From positions 62,001 through 126,000 of the forward strand of contig NZ_VZPJ01000001.1 in the NCBI RefSeq assembly GCF_008801605.1: a stretch of DNA of 64,000 nt, written 5' to 3'. The position numbers and the translations under genes are program-made. This DNA comes from Pseudomonas brassicacearum subsp. brassicacearum (GTDB lineage: Bacteria > Pseudomonadota > Gammaproteobacteria > Pseudomonadales > Pseudomonadaceae). Under the pieces are notes generated by a model. The model had not been told where the DNA came from. It saw only the letters and a list, made by a program, of their open reading frames with translations, and searched no databases. Below are positions 27,025 to 34,679 of this stretch, piece by piece (the first letter of the stretch is position 1; each line of letters begins with the position of its first letter).

Positions 27025-28884
27025 ATGCTTCGCGTGTTTGAACAAAGACTCGACCCCTTCCCACCCGACGAGGTACCGCCGCCCCCCGAAGGCCTGGCCC
27101 GGTTTCTGTGGGCCTGCACACGGGGCGCCCGCGGCTATATCCTTGCGTTTGCGCTGCTCAGCGCCGGTGTGTCGATCTACGAAGCCTGGCTGTTTTCCTT
27201 CCTCGGTCAGGTCGTGGATCTGCTCTCGACCTGGCAAGCCGGTGGTGAGGCGGCGGCGCAGGAAAGTCGCGTGCTATGGGGCATGGGCATCGTCATGGTG
27301 GCGAGCATCGGGCTGGTGGCATTGCGGACCATGGTGCAGCACCAGGTATTGGCGATCAATCTGCCGTTGCGGCTGCGTTGGGACTTTCACCGCCTGATGC
27401 TGCGCCAAAGCCTGTCGTTTTTTTCCGATGAGTTCTCCGGCCGGGTCACCACCAAGGTGATGCAGACTGCGCTGGCCGTGCGCGACGTGCTGTTCACTCT
27501 GATCGAGATCGCACCCGGCATCGGCGTGTATTTCATTGCGATCATCGCATTGGCCGGCGGCTTCGCCCTGAAACTGATGCTGCCGTTCCTTGCCTGGATC
27601 GTGTTGTTCGGGCTGGCCATGCTCTACTTCGTGCCCCGCTTGGGGAAAGTCGGGCAGGAACAGGCCCATGCGCGCTCCTCGATGACCGGACGGATCTCAG
27701 ACGCCTACACCAACATCACCACCGTGAAGCTGTTCTCCCATTCCAACCGTGAAGCGCACTTCGCGCGCGCGGCCATGGAGGACTTCAAGCAGACCGGCTT
27801 TCGCCAGATGCGCCTGGTCAGCCAATTCGAAATCGTCAACCAAGCGTTGGTGGTGGGGTTGATCATGGCTGCAGGCGGTTATGCGCTTTGGCTGTGGCAC
27901 CAGGGCGACGTCGGCGCCGGTGCCGTGGCGGCGATTACCGCCATGGCGTTGCGTATCAACGGCATGTCGCACTGGATCATGTGGCAAATGACCTCGCTGT
28001 TCGAGAGCATCGGCACCTTGCAGGACGGCATGGCCACCCTGACCCGCGGCCCCAAGGTGCAGGATGCGCCGGACGCCGGGGAGCTGGCGACCTCTGGCGG
28101 AGCGGTCACCTTCGACAAGGTGAGCTTCAACTACAACGGTGAACGCCAGGTGCTCGATGGCTTGAGCCTGAACATTCGCCCGGGCGAAAAAATCGGCCTG
28201 GTAGGCCGCTCCGGCGCGGGCAAATCCACGCTCATCAACTTGCTGCTGCGTTTCTATGATGTCGACAGCGGGCAGATTCGCATTGACGGGCAGGACATTG
28301 CCCACGTGACGCAAGACAGCCTGCGCAGCGCCATCGGCATGGTCACCCAGGATACGTCCCTGCTGCACCGCTCCATTCGCGACAACATCGCCTATGGCCG
28401 ACCCGACGCGAGCGACGCACAAATCCGCCGTGCCGCGGCCAATGCCCAAGCCGATGAGTTCATCAGCCAACTGAGCGACCGCCAGGGTCATAGCGGCTAC
28501 GACACCTTGGTGGGCGAGCGCGGCATCAAGCTGTCGGGCGGTCAGCGCCAGCGCATCGCGATTGCTCGTGTGATGCTCAAGAACGCCCCGATCCTGCTCC
28601 TCGACGAGGCGACCAGCGCCCTGGATTCGGAAGTCGAAGTGGCCATCCAGGAAAGCCTCGATGAAATGATGCAGGGTAAAACTGTCATCGCCATTGCTCA
28701 TCGACTGTCCACGATTGCGGCGATGGATCGACTGATTGTCATGGATGATGGACGCATCATTGAACAGGGTACTCACGCTGAATTGCTCGCCAAGAACGGT
28801 ATTTATGCGCGGCTGTGGCACCATCAGAGTGGTGGGTTCCTGGGTGAGGATCGGGGGGTGACGGAGGACATGGATCAGGTATGA
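27025..28884 (+). CDS. ABC exporter, fused permease and ATPase
   Basis: 619 residues from ATG 27025, preceded by TGGAG. Six transmembrane helices lie in residues about 30-320 (ABC transporter type 1 fold). The ATPase domain holds Walker A GRSGAGKST, the Q-loop VTQDTSLL, signature LSGGQRQRIAIARVM, Walker B ILLLDEATSAL and the H-loop AHRLST. A half-transporter that should dimerise; this MsbA/LmrA-like group exports lipids or drugs, substrate unknown. It is a single-gene unit followed by a good terminator. Confidence 0.93.
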   Translation: MLRVFEQRLDPFPPDEVPPPPEGLARFLWACTRGARGYILAFALLSAGVSIYEAWLFSFLGQVVDLLSTWQAGGEAAAQESRVLWGMGIVMVASIGLVALRTMVQHQVLAINLPLRLRWDFHRLMLRQSLSFFSDEFSGRVTTKVMQTALAVRDVLFTLIEIAPGIGVYFIAIIALAGGFALKLMLPFLAWIVLFGLAMLYFVPRLGKVGQEQAHARSSMTGRISDAYTNITTVKLFSHSNREAHFARAAMEDFKQTGFRQMRLVSQFEIVNQALVVGLIMAAGGYALWLWHQGDVGAGAVAAITAMALRINGMSHWIMWQMTSLFESIGTLQDGMATLTRGPKVQDAPDAGELATSGGAVTFDKVSFNYNGERQVLDGLSLNIRPGEKIGLVGRSGAGKSTLINLLLRFYDVDSGQIRIDGQDIAHVTQDSLRSAIGMVTQDTSLLHRSIRDNIAYGRPDASDAQIRRAAANAQADEFISQLSDRQGHSGYDTLVGERGIKLSGGQRQRIAIARVMLKNAPILLLDEATSALDSEVEVAIQESLDEMMQGKTVIAIAHRLSTIAAMDRLIVMDDGRIIEQGTHAELLAKNGIYARLWHHQSGGFLGEDRGVTEDMDQV

Positions 28885-28923
28885 GCGCTGAGCGCTTGGG
28901 GATGATCTGCAAGCGGGTGTTTT

Positions 28924-28957
28924 GGGTCGGAAGCTGCCCTGCTTCCGACCCGATTTA
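28924..28957 (+). terminator. Rho-independent-type terminator of the ABC exporter gene
   Basis: GGGTCGGAAGC, six-base loop, GCTTCCGACCC: an 11-pair perfect stem, then GATTTATCTT. Lies 39 bases after the stop codon. The weak T tract makes it moderately strong. Confidence 0.75.
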
Positions 28958-28998
28958 TCTTGGAAAAATGGGGTCTATCCCACGCCAGTTACGAACGT

Positions 28999-29340
28999 CT
29001 ATCTAGGGTCGATGACATCCAGCGCCCGGTTTGCCAATAGCTGACCCAGCTCGATCAACTGTTGCAACCCTAGTGCAACATGCCGTCGAGAATCCTCCAG
29101 GTCGAACGCCAAATCGCCGGCCATGGCATTGGCGGAGGCCAAGGTTTCGCTGAGGTTGGCCAACAGGCTTTCAGCATCGACATCCTCCACGACGGTGAAT
29201 AGCTGCTCCGGAGGTGGCTTCTTGTCAGGCTGGGCGGGCTTGGGGTTCAGATAGGAATCGATAACGCGTTCGGCGTTGACGTCGGCTGCGATGTCCAGGT
29301 GCAGCGGTGGAACGGGTGGGTCGGGGATGAGTTTGTCCAT
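28999..29340 (-). CDS. DUF6124 family protein
   Basis: 113 residues: MDKLIPDPPVPPLHLDI, ERVIDSYLNPKP, QLFTVVEDVDAESLLANLSETLASANAMAGDLAFDLEDSRRHVALGLQQLIELGQLLANRALD. This is the short Pseudomonas family (DUF6124, near DUF3077) with a proline-rich head and a helical tail; the function is unknown. The ribosome site AGGAGG is strong, but half of it lies inside a 9-base arm that can pair with an upstream sequence, so its translation may be controlled by the leader RNA. Confidence 0.88.
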   Translation of the reverse strand: MDKLIPDPPVPPLHLDIAADVNAERVIDSYLNPKPAQPDKKPPPEQLFTVVEDVDAESLLANLSETLASANAMAGDLAFDLEDSRRHVALGLQQLIELGQLLANRALDVIDPR

Positions 29341-29345
29341 ATGGA

Positions 29346-29570
29346 CCTCCTAACGTCAGTCGGATCCGCCACTGTTCGCGACTAAACGAAGTGGGGTGGC
29401 GGCTGTGCGCAGGTTAGTCGACCGGGACGTTAGGAAACCGGCGCACCCGAAAGTGCCCTGCGCACAGCCACCATAAAATCAGCGAGAAAACCGTAGCCTG
29501 ACTTCAAGGAGACCTTGCGCCTAACGAAATACCGAGCGACTAAACCCGACCGCTGAATTGGCAGCGGTGG
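29346..29570 (-). ncRNA. Structured leader RNA of the DUF6124 gene
   Basis: Read along the minus strand, the 5' leader holds several perfect complementary pairs. GGCTGTGCGCAGG (29457-29469) pairs with CCTGCGCACAGCC (29401-29413). CCTAACGTC (29426-29434) pairs with GACGTTAGG (29349-29357), whose last AGG is half of the ribosome site. CGACTAA/TTAGTCG (29414-29420 with 29379-29385) and CCGCCAC/GTGGCGG (29396-29402 with 29366-29372) also pair. The first and second helices cross, so they compete. Motifs CCTAACG and GCGACTAAAC recur at 29520 and 29536, and ACCGCTG/CAGCGGT forms a hairpin at 29549-29568. 29571-29798 shows no gene. Confidence 0.6.
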
Positions 29571-29798
29571 ACAAAGACTAGGCACCGGAATCAGCAGGCG
29601 CAAGAGGCTGGAATTTTCTAGGAAATGTCCTGCAAGTCAATGGGGAATATTCGCTCCGTCGATTCCTACGACAAGCTCGTTCAACCATTCCCCCACCGAA
29701 GCGCTGCGCGACGGGTGCGATATGATTGGGAGACGGTTGCAGGCGCAAGCTGCGGAGCGAGGGGAAATGAACGATCTTGGATCGCCCTCTCCACTCGA

Positions 29799-30518
29799 CT
29801 AATATTTCTGTAATAAATTGGGATCATTCACGCCCTCGGGAACATACGTACTCCCCTGACCAACGTAAAAATCATTTGGCTTGGCCGATTCGGCATAAGC
29901 TTCGATTTCATTGAGACTCATGCTCGGATCCGCCTCAAGAGCCGCCTTGAAATTTTGTGTCGTCGTTATTGAATTATCCCAATTGAGTTGGCTTTCTTCT
30001 GAAACCAGTCCAGAAGGAGCTAAAGTCTTGATGCAATTTTCACCACACTTCTCTCCCTCGACAACATCCCTCCAGTGAGGTCCAAAAGTAAAGACAGCAA
30101 AATACATTGTTTTCGCCTTGACTTTATCAATACCAAGATCGATGAGCGCGTAATAAAACATCCGATGCGTTTCAACCCACGACCGGACCCGATTTTCTTC
30201 GTAGCAATAATGATCATGAACAATTGCCGCTTTCAAGAAAGACGCGTCGTAAGCATCACCTATTATAGGTTGCGCCCATTTGGGGATCGACGCGCCATCC
30301 GTGGTTCCTGACTCATGATTGCCTGCTTTCCAAATATCGGTTTGCCAAACCAAGCCATTTGGCGATTTGAACGTAAGCATCGATCCTAACTGACACTTTC
30401 GCTCCTTGGTAAATTGGCAGCCTTCAGGGAGTAGCTTCAGCTCTCCTGTAAATTGACTCGCAAAAAGTGTATTCGAGGCACTCATCAACAGTACCAAAAA
30501 TGCCATGGCCCTACGCAT
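29799..30518 (-). CDS. Exported DUF1353 family protein
   Basis: 239 residues from ATG 30518, chosen because it begins a good signal peptide (MRRAMAFLVLLMSASNTLFA) and follows AAGGAGAGG. The core GTTDGASIPKWAQPIIGDAYDASFLKAAIVHDHYCYEENRVRSWVETHRMFYYALIDLGI matches DUF1353, with conserved DGAS, HD and H residues that could form an active or metal site. Function unknown. Extra cysteine pair (EKCGENC) in the C-terminal part. Lower GC than neighbours suggests acquisition. It stands alone; 30519-30723 upstream is AT-rich and probably holds its promoter and that of the LysR gene. Confidence 0.82.
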   Translation of the reverse strand: MRRAMAFLVLLMSASNTLFASQFTGELKLLPEGCQFTKERKCQLGSMLTFKSPNGLVWQTDIWKAGNHESGTTDGASIPKWAQPIIGDAYDASFLKAAIVHDHYCYEENRVRSWVETHRMFYYALIDLGIDKVKAKTMYFAVFTFGPHWRDVVEGEKCGENCIKTLAPSGLVSEESQLNWDNSITTTQNFKAALEADPSMSLNEIEAYAESAKPNDFYVGQGSTYVPEGVNDPNLLQKY

Positions 30519-30723
30519 ATCGCCCCTCTCCTTGTTCGATATAACAATTAGCCAACTTAAATAATTTTTTATAGCGCTTAGCGCCTCACGTACAACAAGT
30601 TCATCAGGGGGTGCCAGTGGACTATAGCAGTCAATTTTCCTGGCAGATCCCAACTTCAAATGGCTCAACCAATTAATACAATAGATGTCATAATCCAAGC
30701 CTGCTCATACCAGAGACGGATCA

Positions 30724-31617
30724 ATGACCACCGAACGCTACGACCAACTCGCCATCTTCGCCGCCGTAGCCCAGGAGCGTAGCTTCACTCGCGCAGCCGC
30801 CAAACTGGGCATGTCGCAACCGGCGCTGAGCCGGGCGATGCGTCAGTTGGAGGAGCGGCTGGGGGTCAGGTTGTTGTCGCGAACCACTCGAAGTGTCGCC
30901 CCGACCGAAGCCGGTGAACACCTGTTGCGGGTGGTCGCGCCGCGCTTCGAAGAGATCGATAACGAGATGGCGATGCTCAGTGAGTTTCGCGATAAGCCGG
31001 CGGGTAAGCTGCGCATCACTGCCGGTGAGCACTCCGCGATCACCATCCTGCAATCCGTTCTCGCCAGGCTGCTACCTGACCATCCCGACCTCAATATCGA
31101 AATCATCGTCGACTATGGCTTTACCGATATCGTCGCGGAGGGTTTCGATGCCGGTGTGCGGCTGGGTCCGCAGGTGGCCAAGGACATGATTGCCCTGCGC
31201 ATCGGCCCTGACATGCGCATGGCGGTGGTGGGCTCGCCGGCGTATTTCGGCCGGTACCCCAAGCCAGTCATTCCCGAAGACCTCACGGCGCACAATTGCA
31301 TCAACCTGCGCATGCCGACCCATGGCGGCCTCTACATCTGGGAGTTCGAGAAAAACGGACAGGAACTGAAAGTCCGGGTGGAAGGCCAGTTGGTGTTCAA
31401 CACCATCGCGATGCGCCTGGAGGCTGCGCTGCAAGGCTTGGGGTTGGCCTTCATGCCGGAGGACCTGGTGCAGGATGCTGTCGCGCAAGGCCGGTTGATT
31501 CGGGTGCTGGAAGATTGGTGCGAGCCGTTTTCCGGCTACCACCTCTACTATCCCAGTCGCCGCCAAAGTTCACCGGCCTTCACGCTGCTGCGCGAAGCCT
31601 TGCGCTACGAGGGTTGA
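30724..31617 (+). CDS. LysR-family transcriptional regulator
   Basis: 297 residues: YDQLAIFAAVAQERSFTRAAAKLGMSQPALSRAMRQLEERLGVRLLSRTTRSV, effector domain with FRDKPAGKLRITAGEHSAI and C-terminal YHLYYPSRRQSSPAF. It belongs to the same subgroup as the LysR at 5411. It is convergent with the cupin/CMD gene, overlapping it by 13 bases, so the two share a 3' end but not a promoter. Confidence 0.9.
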   Translation: MTTERYDQLAIFAAVAQERSFTRAAAKLGMSQPALSRAMRQLEERLGVRLLSRTTRSVAPTEAGEHLLRVVAPRFEEIDNEMAMLSEFRDKPAGKLRITAGEHSAITILQSVLARLLPDHPDLNIEIIVDYGFTDIVAEGFDAGVRLGPQVAKDMIALRIGPDMRMAVVGSPAYFGRYPKPVIPEDLTAHNCINLRMPTHGGLYIWEFEKNGQELKVRVEGQLVFNTIAMRLEAALQGLGLAFMPEDLVQDAVAQGRLIRVLEDWCEPFSGYHLYYPSRRQSSPAFTLLREALRYEG

Positions 31618-32786
31618 CTGGCCTGGACGGTGTCCAATGCTTCGGCGGCGCGCTTGGCCGCGGCGGCATCGCCCTGCTCGCCCAGTAGCTGGATCAGTTG
31701 CCGCAGTTGCGCGGCGCTCAAGCCGACGCGCAGGCTGGCGGCCATGTGCGAGCGCAGTTGTGACTCCACACCGGGGGTGACCGCCAGCGCGGCGACTGTC
31801 GCCAGCTCACGGCTTTGCCAGTCCAGGTTGTCACGCTCGAAAATGTCGCCGAACAGGTGCGTCTGCAAGTACTGGTTGATGACTGGGACGAAGTCGAACA
31901 ACGGTCCCTGGACGGGCGCACCGGCAATGCGCGTCTGATTGGCCTTGCCCGCCGCCAGCAGCGCATCGCCGGTAGGGATCAGGCGAACGGGCTCGCGCCC
32001 CGGGTCGTCCTGGACGCCGCGTTGCTTGCGCGCCTGCACCACTTTCATCAATTCGCCGAGGGCGTTGAGGCTGCGGGGAAAGCCACTGTAGGCGTAAAGC
32101 TGCACCAGGATTTCCTTCGCCTCACTGACGGAGAGGCCGGCATCCAGCCCTTGATTCAAGGCGGTATTGAGGCCGGGCATGTTGCTCGTCGCCATGGCGG
32201 CGGCAATCAGCGGTATGGCTTGCTGCTTGGCCGATAGGGTTTGCGAAACCGCCACGGCATCCGGCTTGGTCGATGGCGTCGACACTCCAGCGGCGCTGTA
32301 TTGTTCTTCGCTGACCTTCTCCAGCCACTCCACGTTTTTGCCCTCCACCGTGCCAGTCACGGCCAAGTGGGTCATGGCGCTCGTCGGCGCGGCACCATGC
32401 CAGTGCTTGACGCCAGGCGGGCAGACGATCACATCGCCCGGGAGGATCTGCTGCACAGGTTTGCCCCATTCCTGCGTCAGACCGACACCGGAAATCACCA
32501 CCAACCGCTGTCCGGCAGGATGGGTATGCCAGGCCGAACGCGCGCCCGGTTCGAAGCTGACGTAGGCGCCGGAAGCATCGATTTCATCGGTTGCCGGGAA
32601 CAGAGGATCGACCCGCACGCGCCCGGTGAAAGAGTCCGCCGGGCCTGCGACCGACGCTTGGCTGCCGGCCCGACTGATCTGTTGCGAAGTCCGGGACTCG
32701 CTGGTGCTTTCTGTACTGGCGGCGTCGACAAAAGGCGCCGCCGCGCATAGCGCAAAACAAAGGCTACCGGTTGAACGCAGAGTCAT
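31605..32786 (-). CDS. Exported cupin / carboxymuconolactone-decarboxylase fusion
   Basis: 393 residues from ATG 32786 (GAGGAAA six bases upstream), with a signal peptide (LCFALCAAAPFVDA). Residues about 45-155 form a cupin with GARSAWHTHPAGQRLVV and PPGVKHWHG metal-type histidines. Residues about 175-390 are a CMD/AhpD-like region (SEAKEILVQLYAYSGFPRSLNAL; DWQSRELATVAALAVTPG). CMD proteins usually lack a signal peptide and are 110-130 residues; here a doubled CMD-like part is fused to a cupin and exported. Role unknown; oxidative or quinone chemistry is a guess. Confidence 0.87.
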   Translation of the reverse strand: MTLRSTGSLCFALCAAAPFVDAASTESTSESRTSQQISRAGSQASVAGPADSFTGRVRVDPLFPATDEIDASGAYVSFEPGARSAWHTHPAGQRLVVISGVGLTQEWGKPVQQILPGDVIVCPPGVKHWHGAAPTSAMTHLAVTGTVEGKNVEWLEKVSEEQYSAAGVSTPSTKPDAVAVSQTLSAKQQAIPLIAAAMATSNMPGLNTALNQGLDAGLSVSEAKEILVQLYAYSGFPRSLNALGELMKVVQARKQRGVQDDPGREPVRLIPTGDALLAAGKANQTRIAGAPVQGPLFDFVPVINQYLQTHLFGDIFERDNLDWQSRELATVAALAVTPGVESQLRSHMAASLRVGLSAAQLRQLIQLLGEQGDAAAAKRAAEALDTVQASQPS

Positions 32787-32895
32787 TTGGCTTTCCTCTC
32801 GATTGATATCGTAGAGAAACAAATTAACCTTGCTGCATTAATCGATAAACCATGCCAATTACATAGCACTCATATCGCAATCGCATAAATCCGCT

Positions 32896-33414
32896 TTACT
32901 TGATCTCGACCAATCGCACTGCCTGTGATCCGTCCAGCGACAAGTGAATCACGGCGGCCTTGCTTGGGAAGTTCGGCGCGTCCTCGTCGGTATTCTCCAT
33001 CACGGGAATGTCGATCAGGGTCTGCTCCCCGGTCGGGTCGCTGACCAGCTTGGCATCCAGTTTGTCGATGGCACGCCAGCTGTCGCCACCGATGCGCATC
33101 ACGTCCAACAGGCTGTAGTGCAGCACACCTTCTTCGTTCTCTTCGGGCGTAAAGGCCGCCAGGTATTGGCTGTAGTTGTTGCCCATACCGAAACCCTCGA
33201 TGGTGAAGACCGCAAGGGTGACCTGACTGTCCTCGCCGGTGTCCAGCGTCTGCACCAGCGTCGCTTCGGGATAGCCGGTGGCATAGCTGTCCTTGATGAG
33301 CGCTACCAAGTGCCCGATCTGTACTTCCAGGGCTTTCGGAACGGGTTTCGATTCAGCGGCGTGAGTCAGGGTGCAGGTGAAAAACAAGGCGGCGGTCAGC
33401 AGGCGCAATTTCAT
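32896..33414 (-). CDS. Exported hypothetical protein
   Basis: Not recognised. 172 residues with a signal peptide (MKLRLLTAALFFTCTLTHAAE), so probably periplasmic. The mature part is acidic, with ordered beta segments (VTLAVFTIEGFGMGNNYSQYLAAFTP; AAVIHLSLDGSQAVRLVEI). No lipobox or membrane helix after the signal. The 180 bases on its upstream side, up to the HIT gene, hold nothing clear. Confidence 0.7.
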   Translation of the reverse strand: MKLRLLTAALFFTCTLTHAAESKPVPKALEVQIGHLVALIKDSYATGYPEATLVQTLDTGEDSQVTLAVFTIEGFGMGNNYSQYLAAFTPEENEEGVLHYSLLDVMRIGGDSWRAIDKLDAKLVSDPTGEQTLIDIPVMENTDEDAPNFPSKAAVIHLSLDGSQAVRLVEIK

Positions 33415-33595
33415 GAAGGTGAGGTCCGGGGTATTGGGAGATCAGCGCGCAATGGTAGCGGTTGGCCAGGGATTTGGTAGCCCATTGTTGATAGGTTTTG
33501 TGGTGGGGTGCACAGCCTTGGACGTTGTGGCAAGGTCGCCGAGCATTTTGATGAGTGGGGCACGCCCTGTGCCCCTTACGGCGTCCTGCCCAGCA

Positions 33596-34039
33596 TCAGG
33601 CTTCTGAGCGAATGCGCTCGACTAGACGCGCCTGGAGTGCTTCCAGCTCTTCGGGATCGGCCTTGCCCCTGCCATGTATACCGGGTGCTTCACCGTCCCA
33701 GCGAGGAATGATGTGCATGTGAATGTGATAGACCGTTTGCCCGGCCACAGCACCATTGAACTGCGCGACCTGAACCCCGTCCGGCTGCAATTCGTCCACG
33801 ATGATCCGCGTCAGGCGCTGCACGGCAGACATCATCGCCCCCAGGACGGCGGTCTCGACCTCGAGGATATTTCGCGCCTGGGAGGCTTTGGGAATGACCA
33901 GGACATGCCCGCGCGATTGAGGGAAGAGATCCAGGAAGGCCAACACATCGGCGTCTTCATAAATCTTGTAGCACGGCGCATCGCCGCGAAGGATCAGCGC
34001 AAAGATGTTCTGCGGATCGTAATGACCGTGGAGACTCAT
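33596..34039 (-). CDS. HIT-family protein (histidine triad hydrolase)
   Basis: 147 residues from ATG 34039 (AAGGAG six bases upstream; a GTG two codons earlier is possible). The triad motif VYHIHMHIIP is intact, after CYKIYEDADVLAFLDLFPQSRGHVLVIPK. These proteins hydrolyse nucleotide phosphoramidates or dinucleoside polyphosphates. Single gene. Confidence 0.93.
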   Translation of the reverse strand: MSLHGHYDPQNIFALILRGDAPCYKIYEDADVLAFLDLFPQSRGHVLVIPKASQARNILEVETAVLGAMMSAVQRLTRIIVDELQPDGVQVAQFNGAVAGQTVYHIHMHIIPRWDGEAPGIHGRGKADPEELEALQARLVERIRSEA

Positions 34040-34176
34040 GATCACTCCTTGGAGTTTGGGAGGTTGGTTACCGGTAAGAGATTTAGCACAGTCAGAGGCC
34101 TACTTGAAGCCAAGGGCTGGGCTTGCTCGCGACGGTGTTGTATTCGTTGGCGATGAGATTGCCTGTGCCACCGTTA

Positions 34177-34275
34177 TCGCGAGCAAGCTCGCTCCCACAT
34201 TGGATCAGCGGTGGAGCTTGATTGAGTGACCACCGCAAATCCCAGGTGGGAGCGAGCTTGCTCGCGAAGGCGGCG
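34177..34275. repeat. REP pair (REPIN-like)
   Basis: Two inverted copies of the Pseudomonas REP core: TCGCGAGCAAGCTCGCTCCC at 34177 and GGGAGCGAGCTTGCTCGCGA from 34248, about 50 bases apart, each itself a hairpin. A degenerate half copy (GGCTTGCTCGCGA) lies at 34120. The same type recurs at 57105-57206. Confidence 0.85.
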
Positions 34276-34277
34276 GG

Positions 34278-34679
34278 TCAGTCGACATCGGTGCTGGCAG
34301 CCAAGCCGCTTTCGCGAGCCCCGCTCAGCGTAACGGCAATTTTCTGCTGCAACTCACTTTGCGAAAACGGCTTGTGCAGGACCGGGCACTCGGCGTATTC
34401 GGCTGGAAGTCCACTGGCGCCGTATCCGGTGCTGAACAGGAAGGGAATATGGCGACCGCGAAGGATTTCGGCCACCGGAAAAACCCGCTCGCCAGCCAGG
34501 TTGACGTCGAGGATCGCCAGATCAACCTGCACCGAGCCGGCCATGTCACGTGCTGCAGCGAGCCGGGCGACTGAGGCCACCACTTCGCATCCGAACTCCT
34601 CCAGCATGTCCTCGATTAACAGGGCGACCGCGCCTTCGTCCTCGACGACCAGCACCCTGACGCCAACAAATGGGGTCAT
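34278..34679 (-). CDS. Stand-alone response-regulator receiver protein
   Basis: 133 residues from ATG 34679, overlapping the kinase stop as ATGA. Receiver fold: VRVLVVEDEGAVALLIEDML, phospho-Asp in DLAILDVNLAG, and the Lys in VLHKPFSQSEL. No output domain. This CheY-like type is typical downstream of HWE/HisKA_2 kinases, where it may relay phosphate or act as a sink. Confidence 0.93.
   Translation of the reverse strand: MTPFVGVRVLVVEDEGAVALLIEDMLEEFGCEVVASVARLAAARDMAGSVQVDLAILDVNLAGERVFPVAEILRGRHIPFLFSTGYGASGLPAEYAECPVLHKPFSQSELQQKIAVTLSGARESGLAASTDVD

Noticed and set aside
29625..29813. 62-residue plus-strand frame in the DUF6124/DUF1353 gap
   Set aside because: No ribosome site, no motif; overlaps the DUF1353 end antisense.
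34177..34275. CRISPR-like repeat
   Set aside because: Only two inverted copies, each palindromic, of the known Pseudomonas REP type; no regular spacers.
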